64,000 nucleotides of DNA from contig PPHI01000006.1 in NCBI GenBank assembly GCA_002901265.1, positions 62,001 through 126,000 of the forward strand. Direction: 5' to 3'. How positions within the stretch are numbered: position 1 is the stretch's first letter; each line of letters begins with the position of its first letter. Below are positions 51,730 to 60,252 of this stretch, one piece after another. A model generated the notes under the pieces. The model searched no databases, was not told the DNA's origin, and saw only the letters and a list, made by a program, of their open reading frames with translations. The stretch comes from Rhodopirellula baltica. GTDB taxonomy: Bacteria; Planctomycetota; Planctomycetia; Pirellulales; Pirellulaceae. The position numbers were made by a program, and so were the translations under genes.

Positions 51730-52767
51730 ATGCGAAACAAATCACTATTCTTGTTGCTTGCCGGTATCTGCGGCACGATCGCGGCCGTCGGGGTCGGGCA
51801 ATGGATGCAAGCGCAAAACGGCAATGCTCAGATCCAGATGGTGGAAATCCTGGTGACGACCCAGGCCGTGAACGCGGAAGAGCAGATCACGCCGGACAAG
51901 CTGCGTCTTGAACAGTGGCCCGTCGACCGTGTTCCGACGGGTGCGTCGTCTGATTTGACCCAGTTCGAAGGGCGATTTGCGAAGGTTCCCTTGTACGAAG
52001 GCGAACCGATGCTCGACGTCAAATTGATGAATGAAGTTGAAGATAAGGTTGTCCCGCAAGGGTATTCCGTCGTTTCACTTGAAGCTGGTCGCGATGGAAC
52101 GGTCAACTTGGTCAGCCCAGGTGACCGAGTAGATATTCGGGGCTTCTTCACCAAGGGCGAGTTCTTTCCACGGGACACCGCCCTTGACGTGTTGACCGGT
52201 GTGAAGGTTTACGGCATCGACGGGATCACGAAGTTCGATGAAGAAACCCCCCGACCACGTAACGCACGAAACATCCAACTGTTGATCCGACGCGCCGACG
52301 TCGACGCCTTTGACTTCGCCAAGAAACTCGGAGAGATTTCGCTGTCACTTGGCAGTCCCTCCGCCGACGAAGGCAAACTGGCAGAAGGCGAAATGAGCGT
52401 CTCGGCGAAAACGTTCCTCCAAGACCTGCAAGAGCGACGCGATGAGCAAGAGCGGCTTCGCAAACTGGCCGAACAGGAACAACAGAACCAAGGCACCTCC
52501 GAACCGGTGCAAACCAAGTCAAACGGCAAGAAAGTAATTCACCGAATGGTCAAATTGGAAGCCGGACGGCTCGTCGAATACGAATGGTTGGAAGGCGAAA
52601 CGTTGCCGCGGATTAGCGGCGAACTGAACCCGACGAACGATTCGGCTGGCGACGCGACCCCATCGACCGACAGCCAAGACACACAGACGACAAGCGGCGG
52701 TGACGATTTTCTCCGCGGTGCGAACAGCCCATTCTTTGCCCCCCCGACGGGCGAAGGTGGCGAATAA
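51730..52767 (+). CDS. cpaB: Flp pilus assembly protein CpaB/RcpC
   Basis: A 345-residue periplasmic protein anchored by the first helix (SLFLLLAGICGTIAAVGVGQW). The SAF domain follows (VEILVTTQAVNAEEQITPDKLRLEQWPVDRVPTGA, about 38-105), then YSVVSLEAGRDGTVNLVSPGDRVDIRGFF, typical of RcpC/CpaB. The C-terminus from about 240 is Gln/Glu-rich with a coiled tendency (ERRDEQERLRKLAEQEQQNQ) and ends in a Ser/Thr/Gly tail. It probably stabilises the secretin channel. The gene lies between the peptidase and the secretin. Confidence 0.9.
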   Translation: MRNKSLFLLLAGICGTIAAVGVGQWMQAQNGNAQIQMVEILVTTQAVNAEEQITPDKLRLEQWPVDRVPTGASSDLTQFEGRFAKVPLYEGEPMLDVKLMNEVEDKVVPQGYSVVSLEAGRDGTVNLVSPGDRVDIRGFFTKGEFFPRDTALDVLTGVKVYGIDGITKFDEETPRPRNARNIQLLIRRADVDAFDFAKKLGEISLSLGSPSADEGKLAEGEMSVSAKTFLQDLQERRDEQERLRKLAEQEQQNQGTSEPVQTKSNGKKVIHRMVKLEAGRLVEYEWLEGETLPRISGELNPTNDSAGDATPSTDSQDTQTTSGGDDFLRGANSPFFAPPTGEGGE

Positions 52768-52931
52768 CTCGCCTTGTCACTTGACGATTGAAAACAGAAT
52801 GCACGCGGTCCTCGCGCCGCGAGCTTGATCCAAACTTTTTTACTTAACGTTACTCGCAACGAACTGAAACGAAACGGATGTCTTCGTCTCTCGGGACCTT
52901 CCCGATTCAGTTCTGCAAGGATGCATCTGCG

Positions 52932-54524
52932 ATGGAAATGTTCCGATTTGCGGTCCGCCCCGCCGCGCTGAAGTTAATCGCTCTCGTCTCGGCGGCTTAT
53001 TGCGCCTCGGGTGCCGGATTCCAAAATGCCGGAGCTCAGGAGCCCGATCCCGCCACGCTGACTTCGGTGATGGCCGCAGGTGCGGAGAACCACACAATCA
53101 CGCGGCAGCTCGAGCAGATGCAGATGCTGGTCAAATCCAGCTCGATCTTGACGCTCGAAGCAAAGATCCCCCGCTTCCAAGTTCACAACGAGGAAGTCCT
53201 CAGTGCCAACCCGATTTCGCAAAACCAATTGCAAGTCGTGGCCAAGACGCCGGGTACCACCGCGATCAATCTTTGGGACACCGACGACAAACAATACACC
53301 GTGAACATTACGGTCGTCGCTGATGCTCGAGAGATCGAAGGGATTCTTGCTTCGCAGTTGCCGATGGCGACGCTGAAAGTGATTCCGATCAACGCGTCGG
53401 CAGTTGTGTCCGGCTTCGTGACCAGCGTTGACGACGTTGACCGTGCGATCGCAATCGTCGAACAATACTACCCCACTGTCGTCAATAACATCCGTGTGAT
53501 CGGCGTTCAGCAAGTTTTGCTGCACACCCGAATCATGGAAGTCTCACGTACCAAGCTGCGTGAACTCGGCGTCGATATCTCATGGACGGACCAAACCCGT
53601 TCGATTTCGAGCAGGCCGCTGTCGATCAGCCAGAGCGCCGCTTCGAACGTGTTTGATGGCGAAGAGTTCCTGACCTTGGTGAAAGCACTTCGTCAGCAAG
53701 ACTTGATCAAATACTTGGCCGAGCCAACCGTTGTCGCGACACACGGTCGCCCCGCCCGCTTCACCGTCGGTGGTAAAGTCCCTTACACGGTTCCATCGGG
53801 TAACGGACAAGTCACCGTCGCATACGAAGAATACGGCACCTCGGTCGACTTCCTGCCTTTCGTTGTCGGCCCAGGCCGCATCCGCTTGGAAGTTCGCCCC
53901 GAGGTGAAAGAACCCGACGACACTCGTGCAATCATCGTCGGCAACACCAACGTCACCGCGTTCAGCCAACGGTATGTCGAAACCGCCGTCGAACTTCAAG
54001 CCGGTCAAACATTCGCGATCGCAGGTTTGTTGCAAAGCCGCACCGAAGCGACCACACACATGACACCTTTCCTGGGTGAGCTGCCCGCAATCGGTATGCT
54101 GTTCCGCAATGTTCGCGAACAACGCAACGACGTCGAATTGCTGATGACGGTGACGCCTGAATTGGTTGACGCGATGGATCCCCATCAAGTCCCACGTGGC
54201 GGCCCAGGCTTGAACAGTGTTTCGCCTAACGATCACGACTTGTACTACAACGGGCATATCGAAGTCCCCAACTTGCTGGGCGGTGACGGATGCTCGATGG
54301 AAACCGGCCCCGGCCGTTCGGCAAATGAAAGCCTGATCCACAGCAACGTGATGCAACACGGGGCAATGATGTCTCGCGGTAACCTGAGCTCGCCAGAACT
54401 GATGGGGATGCCAGCCGGTGCAACGATCACCGACAGCAACCTTCCCAACGGGGCGGTTATCCCTGGCACCCAGCCAAAGGTTGTCGGCGATGGCGTCGTG
54501 ATCAGCACTCCAGACGGCTTCTGA
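52932..54524 (+). CDS. cpaC: Type II/III-like secretin CpaC/RcpA of the Flp pilus
   Basis: A 530-residue secretin. The signal segment LKLIALVSAAYCASGAG follows a short basic start. The early periplasmic domain shows KSSSILTLEAKIPRFQVHNEEVLSANPISQNQLQVVAKTPGTTAINLWD, the pilus-secretin N-domain. The secretin domain begins near VLLHTRIMEVSRTKLRELGVDISW and continues through LSEPTVVATHGRPARFTVGGKVPY-like segments to FLGELPAIGMLFRNVREQRNDVELLMTVTPELV, the standard secretin end. About 110 extra residues (Gly, Asn and Pro-rich) follow. AAGGA before ATG 52932 supports this start; ATG 52878 is a possible longer start. Confidence 0.88.
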   Translation: MEMFRFAVRPAALKLIALVSAAYCASGAGFQNAGAQEPDPATLTSVMAAGAENHTITRQLEQMQMLVKSSSILTLEAKIPRFQVHNEEVLSANPISQNQLQVVAKTPGTTAINLWDTDDKQYTVNITVVADAREIEGILASQLPMATLKVIPINASAVVSGFVTSVDDVDRAIAIVEQYYPTVVNNIRVIGVQQVLLHTRIMEVSRTKLRELGVDISWTDQTRSISSRPLSISQSAASNVFDGEEFLTLVKALRQQDLIKYLAEPTVVATHGRPARFTVGGKVPYTVPSGNGQVTVAYEEYGTSVDFLPFVVGPGRIRLEVRPEVKEPDDTRAIIVGNTNVTAFSQRYVETAVELQAGQTFAIAGLLQSRTEATTHMTPFLGELPAIGMLFRNVREQRNDVELLMTVTPELVDAMDPHQVPRGGPGLNSVSPNDHDLYYNGHIEVPNLLGGDGCSMETGPGRSANESLIHSNVMQHGAMMSRGNLSSPELMGMPAGATITDSNLPNGAVIPGTQPKVVGDGVVISTPDGF

Positions 54525-54652
54525 TCCGGCCCAGTCACATCGTGGTGTCGCCCCAACGGGCAGACACCACACTGCGGTTGGCCTTGCTGACGACGGACGT
54601 TCGCGAGGCCAGCGTTAAAAGGTATTGAAATGATCCATCGGGTGAATCCGCA

Positions 54653-55867
54653 ATGACAAACGTTCTTCGAATCGCATTGGTTGACCCCAATGATGATACT
54701 CGTGAATCACTCAAAGGCATGCTGCTGAGCATGGACACTGTCTGGTTGGAGGCAGATTGTTCACGCTACGAGTTTTTCCCAGACATCATCGAACAAACCG
54801 CACCCGATGTCGGCGTCATCTCGCTGGACAATGACAGCGAAAAAGCGATCCGCCTGATCTCGCGTTTGGCTGCCGATGCGCCCGACACAGTGTTGCTGGC
54901 CGCCAGCGAGAGCACCGACGGTCATCTGATCCTACAAACCATCCGTGCGGGAGCTCGTGAATTCCTCACCCTGCCGATGTCGCACGAAGACCTCTCGGCG
55001 GCACTCGGACGCGTTAGCCAACAAAAGTTCGGTAGCAGCGAAGGCGGCAACCGTGGTTGCGAAGTCATTGCAATCGCCGGGGCAACGGGCGGAGTCGGCA
55101 CGACCAGCACCGCGGTGAACCTGGGTTGCATTTTCGCCTCTGACAATCGAAACAGCGTCGCGTTGTTGGACCTGGACCTAGCACTCGGCGATGCAGATGT
55201 CTTCTTGGACGCAATCCCGGATTACACACTCGCCGACGTTGTTCAAAACGTTTCTCGACTCGACATTCAGCTGCTCAAGCAATCGCTGACGAAACACTCC
55301 AGTGGACTGTATCTGCTGCCGCGTCCTGTTGAGCTTCACGACACCCAAGGCATCACCGACGAAAGCCTGCGCAAAGTGATCGGCTTGCTCAAAGCAACGT
55401 TCACCCACCTGGTCATTGACCTGTCGAAAACATACAGCCCCGTCGACATGGCTGCGATCGAAGCGGCATCGCGAGTTCTGCTGATCACCCAGCTAGACCT
55501 GCCCTGCCTGCGTAACGTCGTGCGTTTGATGATGAGCTTCGAAGAAATCGACGGGCTACAAGACAAAGTCGAAATCGTCGTCAACCGTGCCGGATTGGAA
55601 TCTGGCCAAATCAGCTTGAAGAAGGCCAAGGAAACTCTGGGCCGAGAAATCTATGCCCTGTTGCCGAACGACTATCGCACCATGGTCGAAGTCCGCAATA
55701 ACGGCGTCCCATTGATCAACCAAGCTCCGAAATCCGCAATCACCCAAGCGATGAAGGATTTGGCTAGCAAGCTGATGGGCGTCGAAACGACCAGCCAAGC
55801 TCCGGAAACGGCGAAGTCATCGGAAAGCAAATGGAAAATGTTTTGGCCGGGTTCGGCCAAGTCCTAG
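54653..55867 (+). CDS. cpaE: CpaE/TadZ-like pilus assembly ATPase-related protein
   Basis: A 404-residue cytoplasmic protein. Residues 1-125 form an atypical receiver-like domain (RIALVDPNDDTRESLKGMLLS) without a clear phospho-Asp pocket. Residues 138-370 are MinD/ParA-like: GATGGVGTTSTAVNLG (about 143-156) in place of KGGxGKT, and LLDLDLALGDADVFLDAI. Both P-loop lysines are missing (Thr at the usual Lys positions), as in some TadZ proteins, so ATP hydrolysis is doubtful. TadZ localises the pilus machine to a pole. It is the last gene before a strong terminator. Confidence 0.9.
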   Translation: MTNVLRIALVDPNDDTRESLKGMLLSMDTVWLEADCSRYEFFPDIIEQTAPDVGVISLDNDSEKAIRLISRLAADAPDTVLLAASESTDGHLILQTIRAGAREFLTLPMSHEDLSAALGRVSQQKFGSSEGGNRGCEVIAIAGATGGVGTTSTAVNLGCIFASDNRNSVALLDLDLALGDADVFLDAIPDYTLADVVQNVSRLDIQLLKQSLTKHSSGLYLLPRPVELHDTQGITDESLRKVIGLLKATFTHLVIDLSKTYSPVDMAAIEAASRVLLITQLDLPCLRNVVRLMMSFEEIDGLQDKVEIVVNRAGLESGQISLKKAKETLGREIYALLPNDYRTMVEVRNNGVPLINQAPKSAITQAMKDLASKLMGVETTSQAPETAKSSESKWKMFWPGSAKS

Positions 55868-55894
55868 ACGGTCCATCCCACCGATCAATCAACG

Positions 55895-55930
55895 AACGCC
55901 GTGAAGCACACTCTTCACGGCGTTTTTTGT
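55895..55930 (+). terminator. Terminator at the end of the Tad locus
   Basis: AACGCCGTGAAG-CACACT-CTTCACGGCGTT (55895-55924) is a perfect 12-pair stem, followed by TTTTGT with six T in total. It closes the pilus operon and separates it from the giant mosaic gene. Confidence 0.92.
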
Positions 55931-56057
55931 TTGACCTTCAACGCACAGCCATGACACCACTTGCCACGGTCCCGGTCGCATTTGGGTTATCATTGAACTC
56001 AGCGTTCTCCCGCGTACGCCCTCCCCCCTTCCCTCCCCCGCTCGCGCCGCTTGTCCC

Positions 56058-59000
56058 ATGCGAAACTGCCTCGTTCTGCTGCTGTGCGTCATTGCATTTG
56101 CTGACGCACACTCCCAGGCCCCAGCCAAGAACCCAGCCCAGCCACCGACCGAAAACACATCCGATGTCCCCGAACAGTTGCGCGACGAAAACTTGGTCGC
56201 TTGGTGCATCGTGCCGTTTGATTCCAAAAATCGCACGCCGGCAGAACGCGCCGAAATGCTTCGCGAAATCGGACTACGCCGCGTCGCCTATGATTGGCGC
56301 GAACAACACATCCCCAGTTTCGAAGAAGAAATCCTTCAGTATCGAAAGCACGGAATCGAATACTTCGCCTTTTGGGGTGTTCACGATGCGGCATTTGACT
56401 TGTTCGCGAAATACGACCTGCACCCACAAATCTGGCAAACCCTTCCCTCGCCAAACGCACCCAGCCAAGCCGCTAAAGTCGAATTGGCGGCGAAGCAACT
56501 TCTGCCACTCGTCAAGCGTACGCAATCCATGGGATGCAAACTCGGTTTGTACAACCATGGCGGCTGGGGTGGCGAACCAAACAACATGGTCGCCGTTTGT
56601 GAATACCTGCGAGACCACCACGCTGCCGATCACGTTGGCATCATCTACAACCTTCATCATGGCCACGACCACCTTGATGGCCTCGGTGCTTCGCTGCAGG
56701 CGATGAAGCCTTATTTGCTGTGCGTGAATCTGAACGGCATGATCGCAAGCGGTGATCAAAAAGGCCAAAAGATCATCCCACTTGGCGAAGGCGATGATGA
56801 TGTCTCGGTTGTCAGGACCATTCTCGACTCTGGCTACAAGGGTCCGATCGGTGTCATCGGCCACACCCAAGACGACGCTAAGCAAAGACTGCAAGATAAC
56901 CTGGATGGGCTGCATTGGATTTTGCCGCAATTGAATGGACATAACGCGAGCCCAAAACCTTCGCTGCGGACCTATCAACGTCCGCCCGAAACGAAGTCGT
57001 CGCTACCAACCGATCAGTCCAGCTTCACAACACCCGAGTATTCCGCCGAAGTCGTCAACGCGATTGTAGATCGTGCCACCAACGAAGGCGTCACCAGCCA
57101 AGGCCTGCTCTCATTCGCCAACGCGAAAGCAGCGTGTGCGTCCTGTCACCGGATCGGCAACCATGGCGGAACTGTTGGGCCAGATCTAAGTTCACTTGGC
57201 AAACAACGTAAGCTCGCCGAGATCGTCGAGTCTGTCCTCTGGCCAGGAAAGACGGTCGACAAAAAGTACGTCGCACACGCAATCCTCGACCAATCGGGAA
57301 AGACTTTTCAAGGCTACATTACCCACGAAGACGACGACTCCCTGACCATTCAAAGCACGTCCGACACGCAGCAGAGTGTCACCATTGACCTGGATGAGAT
57401 CGAAGCCCGCCGTGAAGTCGGAACGTTGATGCCCGATAACTTGGTCGCCACGATGTCGGGCGCGGACCTGATCGACATGATCTCGTTCCTGAGCACCCTC
57501 GGAACCGAACGATCACTCAAACAAGACGTCATCGATTCAGTAATGTCGCATGCGCAAGGTCACGCGCATGCACCAGAAACGTTTCCATTTGATCGCGATC
57601 CGCTTCATCCAGAGCATCACCCCGCATGGGAACACAACGTCAATCGTGACCGCGTCTATGATTTCTACTCCAAGCAAGCAGACCACTTTCGCGGGCAATC
57701 GCCGCAACCGCCTTTGCTGGCCGAATTCCCAGGACTTGACGGCGGAACGCTTGGTCACTGGGGAAACCAAAACGATACCGTTTGGCTAGACGGTCGTTGG
57801 AACGAAACAAACTTAGGGTCATTGATCGGCGGTATCTTTCGCGGTCAAGGTAAAACAATCCCACGTGGCATCTGCGTCGCACTTGGCGGCGACCAACAGA
57901 CCAGCGTTTGCTTCAACCCGGAAACACTGCGATTCGATGCCGCTTGGCAAGGCGGCTTCGTTAAATTCTCCGACCATCGTCACGGCTTCCTTTCCGGAAT
58001 TGTCCCCAATGGCACTCCCATCGAGTTGCCTGAACAAGCACACGCAGAGACTGGTGAATACCTCGGATACTACCGACTGAATCAGCGTGTCCTGTTTGCC
58101 TACGACCAAAACGACCAGACGTTCCTCGTCGAAGCAAGCTTGCGAGACGGCCGTGTTTCGATCGAAACGACAACGTTTGAATCGCTACTGCCGAAACTGA
58201 AATCGGCATCGCAACGATGGCCTGACCAGATCGAGACGAAGATCACGTTGGGCTCGCATCACCCCTACGCGATCGACGAAATCGCATTGCCGATGGAAAA
58301 CGCCGACAATGCATTGTTGTTTTGCGGCGGGCATGCTTTTTTGCCCGATGGTGCGGCATTGGTCTGTACCATGCAAGGTGACGTCTGGAAGGTCACGGAC
58401 TATGAAGCACCTTCGACCAAAGCGACTTGGACACGTTTCGCATCGGGATTGCATCATCCACAAGGGATGGTGATCGACGAAGATGGCATCTTCGTATTGG
58501 GCCGTGACCAGATCACGCGGTTGCATGACTTGAATGACGACGGCGAAGCAGACTTTTATGAATGCTTTTGCAATGCCTACGAAACATCGCCTGCCGGTCA
58601 CGACTTTATCTGCGGGCTGCAACGAGACTACGAAGGCTACTTTTACATTGCGTCCGGCAATCAGGGGATTGTACGTCTGACGCCTGACGGAAAGCACGCC
58701 GAGATCATCGCCACGGGCTTCCGTAATCCGGATGGACTTGGTTTGATGCCCGACGGAACGGTCACCGTTCCATGCTCCGAAGGAACCTGGACCCCTTCAT
58801 CAATGATCTGCGCATTCCGACCGAACCACCCTGGGAATGCGGCGCAAACAGCAACACCACATTTCGGTTATCGCGGTCCGATCAATGATCAAGTTCCAGC
58901 CTTGCCGTTGGTTTACTTGCCACGAGGCATCGATAACTCCAGTGGAGCACAAACGTTCGTGGACAGCGATCGCTGGGGGCCGCTCGCCGGACAGATGCTG

Positions 59001-60080
59001 CACTTCTCGCATGGAACAGGAACTTACTTTCTGGTGCTCCGTGATGAAGTCGATGGACAAATGCAAGGAGCGGCTGTTCCCTTACCCGGTGAGTTTCGCT
59101 CCGGTGCCCATCGCGCAAGGTTCAGCCCTCATGATGGACAGCTTTATGTCAGCGGCATGCAGGGCTGGGGATCTTACACGCCCGATGATGGCAGCTTTAC
59201 CCGAGTGCGATTTACCGGGACCCAAAGCAGTGGAAAAGCAATACAACTTCCGATCGGCTACGAGGTGCATGAAAACGGGATCGCGATTCGCTTCTCAAGT
59301 AAGTTAGATCCGGCGATTTGTTCCGAGCCGACCAGTCACTTTGCCCAAGCATGGAACTATCGCTATAGCTCGGCGTATGGCTCGCCAGAGTTCTCAACAC
59401 GACACATCGGCGTTCGTGGTCACGACACACTATCGGTCAAATCGGCAAGTGTCTTGGACGAAGGGCAAACGCTTTTCTTGGAACTGCCAGAACTGCAACC
59501 GGTCAATCAATTGCATTTGCGCGTCCAATCTTCGGCTGGCCATTTCCATGACCTGTTTGCCACGGTTCACCGATTGAATCGACCACGCTTGGACATCCCC
59601 GGATACGTAGCCGCGCATAAGACGATCAATCCTCATCCGATCATACTCGACATCGCCATGGCCACGCGAAGCATCCCCAACCCGCATGCCAAGAAGCTGA
59701 AAGATGCTCGTCAGGTCACGATCGAAACGGCAACCAACCTTTCCTATCGCACAGGTTCCTTTCGCGTTCGTCCAGGTGAAACGATCGAGTTAACGCTCGT
59801 CAATCCAGATGTCGTTCCACACAACTGGGCGCTTGTCGAACCGGACTCGTTGGAGCAAGTCGGGCAGTTGGCGGACAAATTGATTTCCGATCCTGATGCA
59901 TCGCTTCGGCACTATGTTCCCGAAACCTCAGACGTCATCGCGTACACCAATGTGGTGGTCCCACGTGACCGATTTACGATTTACTTCCGAGCCCCGAAGG
60001 CATCTGGCCGATATCCCTACCTATGTACGTTTCCCGGTCACTGGAAGGTCATGAACGGGGTGATGATCGTCGAGCCGTAA
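56058..60080 (+). CDS. Giant periplasmic redox mosaic: TIM-barrel, haem c, propeller and azurin-like copper domains
   Basis: A 1340-residue exported protein (signal peptide NCLVLLLCVIAFADAHSQ). Residues 45-295 look like a sugar-isomerase/epimerase TIM barrel (GLRRVAYDWREQHIPSFEEEI; GIIYNLHHGHDH; VNLNGM; GHTQDD). Residues 330-485 are a c-type cytochrome with C360-AS-C363-H364, and M458 may be the distal ligand; this is the PVC-type haem-binding region. A DUF6797-like beta region follows (about 540-770), then a propeller (GLHHPQGMVIDEDGIFVLGRDQITRL; GFRNPDGLGLMPDG). The last 110 residues are azurin-like: VPHNW (His), then C1323-TFPG-H1328-WKV-M1332, the exact C-x4-H-x3-M copper ligand spacing. 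It could shuttle electrons from sugar oxidation through haem to copper. The substrate is unknown. Confidence 0.85.
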   Translation: MRNCLVLLLCVIAFADAHSQAPAKNPAQPPTENTSDVPEQLRDENLVAWCIVPFDSKNRTPAERAEMLREIGLRRVAYDWREQHIPSFEEEILQYRKHGIEYFAFWGVHDAAFDLFAKYDLHPQIWQTLPSPNAPSQAAKVELAAKQLLPLVKRTQSMGCKLGLYNHGGWGGEPNNMVAVCEYLRDHHAADHVGIIYNLHHGHDHLDGLGASLQAMKPYLLCVNLNGMIASGDQKGQKIIPLGEGDDDVSVVRTILDSGYKGPIGVIGHTQDDAKQRLQDNLDGLHWILPQLNGHNASPKPSLRTYQRPPETKSSLPTDQSSFTTPEYSAEVVNAIVDRATNEGVTSQGLLSFANAKAACASCHRIGNHGGTVGPDLSSLGKQRKLAEIVESVLWPGKTVDKKYVAHAILDQSGKTFQGYITHEDDDSLTIQSTSDTQQSVTIDLDEIEARREVGTLMPDNLVATMSGADLIDMISFLSTLGTERSLKQDVIDSVMSHAQGHAHAPETFPFDRDPLHPEHHPAWEHNVNRDRVYDFYSKQADHFRGQSPQPPLLAEFPGLDGGTLGHWGNQNDTVWLDGRWNETNLGSLIGGIFRGQGKTIPRGICVALGGDQQTSVCFNPETLRFDAAWQGGFVKFSDHRHGFLSGIVPNGTPIELPEQAHAETGEYLGYYRLNQRVLFAYDQNDQTFLVEASLRDGRVSIETTTFESLLPKLKSASQRWPDQIETKITLGSHHPYAIDEIALPMENADNALLFCGGHAFLPDGAALVCTMQGDVWKVTDYEAPSTKATWTRFASGLHHPQGMVIDEDGIFVLGRDQITRLHDLNDDGEADFYECFCNAYETSPAGHDFICGLQRDYEGYFYIASGNQGIVRLTPDGKHAEIIATGFRNPDGLGLMPDGTVTVPCSEGTWTPSSMICAFRPNHPGNAAQTATPHFGYRGPINDQVPALPLVYLPRGIDNSSGAQTFVDSDRWGPLAGQMLHFSHGTGTYFLVLRDEVDGQMQGAAVPLPGEFRSGAHRARFSPHDGQLYVSGMQGWGSYTPDDGSFTRVRFTGTQSSGKAIQLPIGYEVHENGIAIRFSSKLDPAICSEPTSHFAQAWNYRYSSAYGSPEFSTRHIGVRGHDTLSVKSASVLDEGQTLFLELPELQPVNQLHLRVQSSAGHFHDLFATVHRLNRPRLDIPGYVAAHKTINPHPIILDIAMATRSIPNPHAKKLKDARQVTIETATNLSYRTGSFRVRPGETIELTLVNPDVVPHNWALVEPDSLEQVGQLADKLISDPDASLRHYVPETSDVIAYTNVVVPRDRFTIYFRAPKASGRYPYLCTFPGHWKVMNGVMIVEP

Positions 60081-60252
60081 TTGCTATACCGGTTGGCGGG
60101 TTTGCACGGGTGTTGCCGTGCCATTGCGGCCCGCAGGTTGGCACATTTTGTGGACGAGGGCGAGATTGCCATTTAGCCTGGACTGTCCGGTCATTGGGGA
60201 ACTTTGCCGTCCACCGACCGTCTAACGCTGACGCTTTCGCAATCGGTACCAG

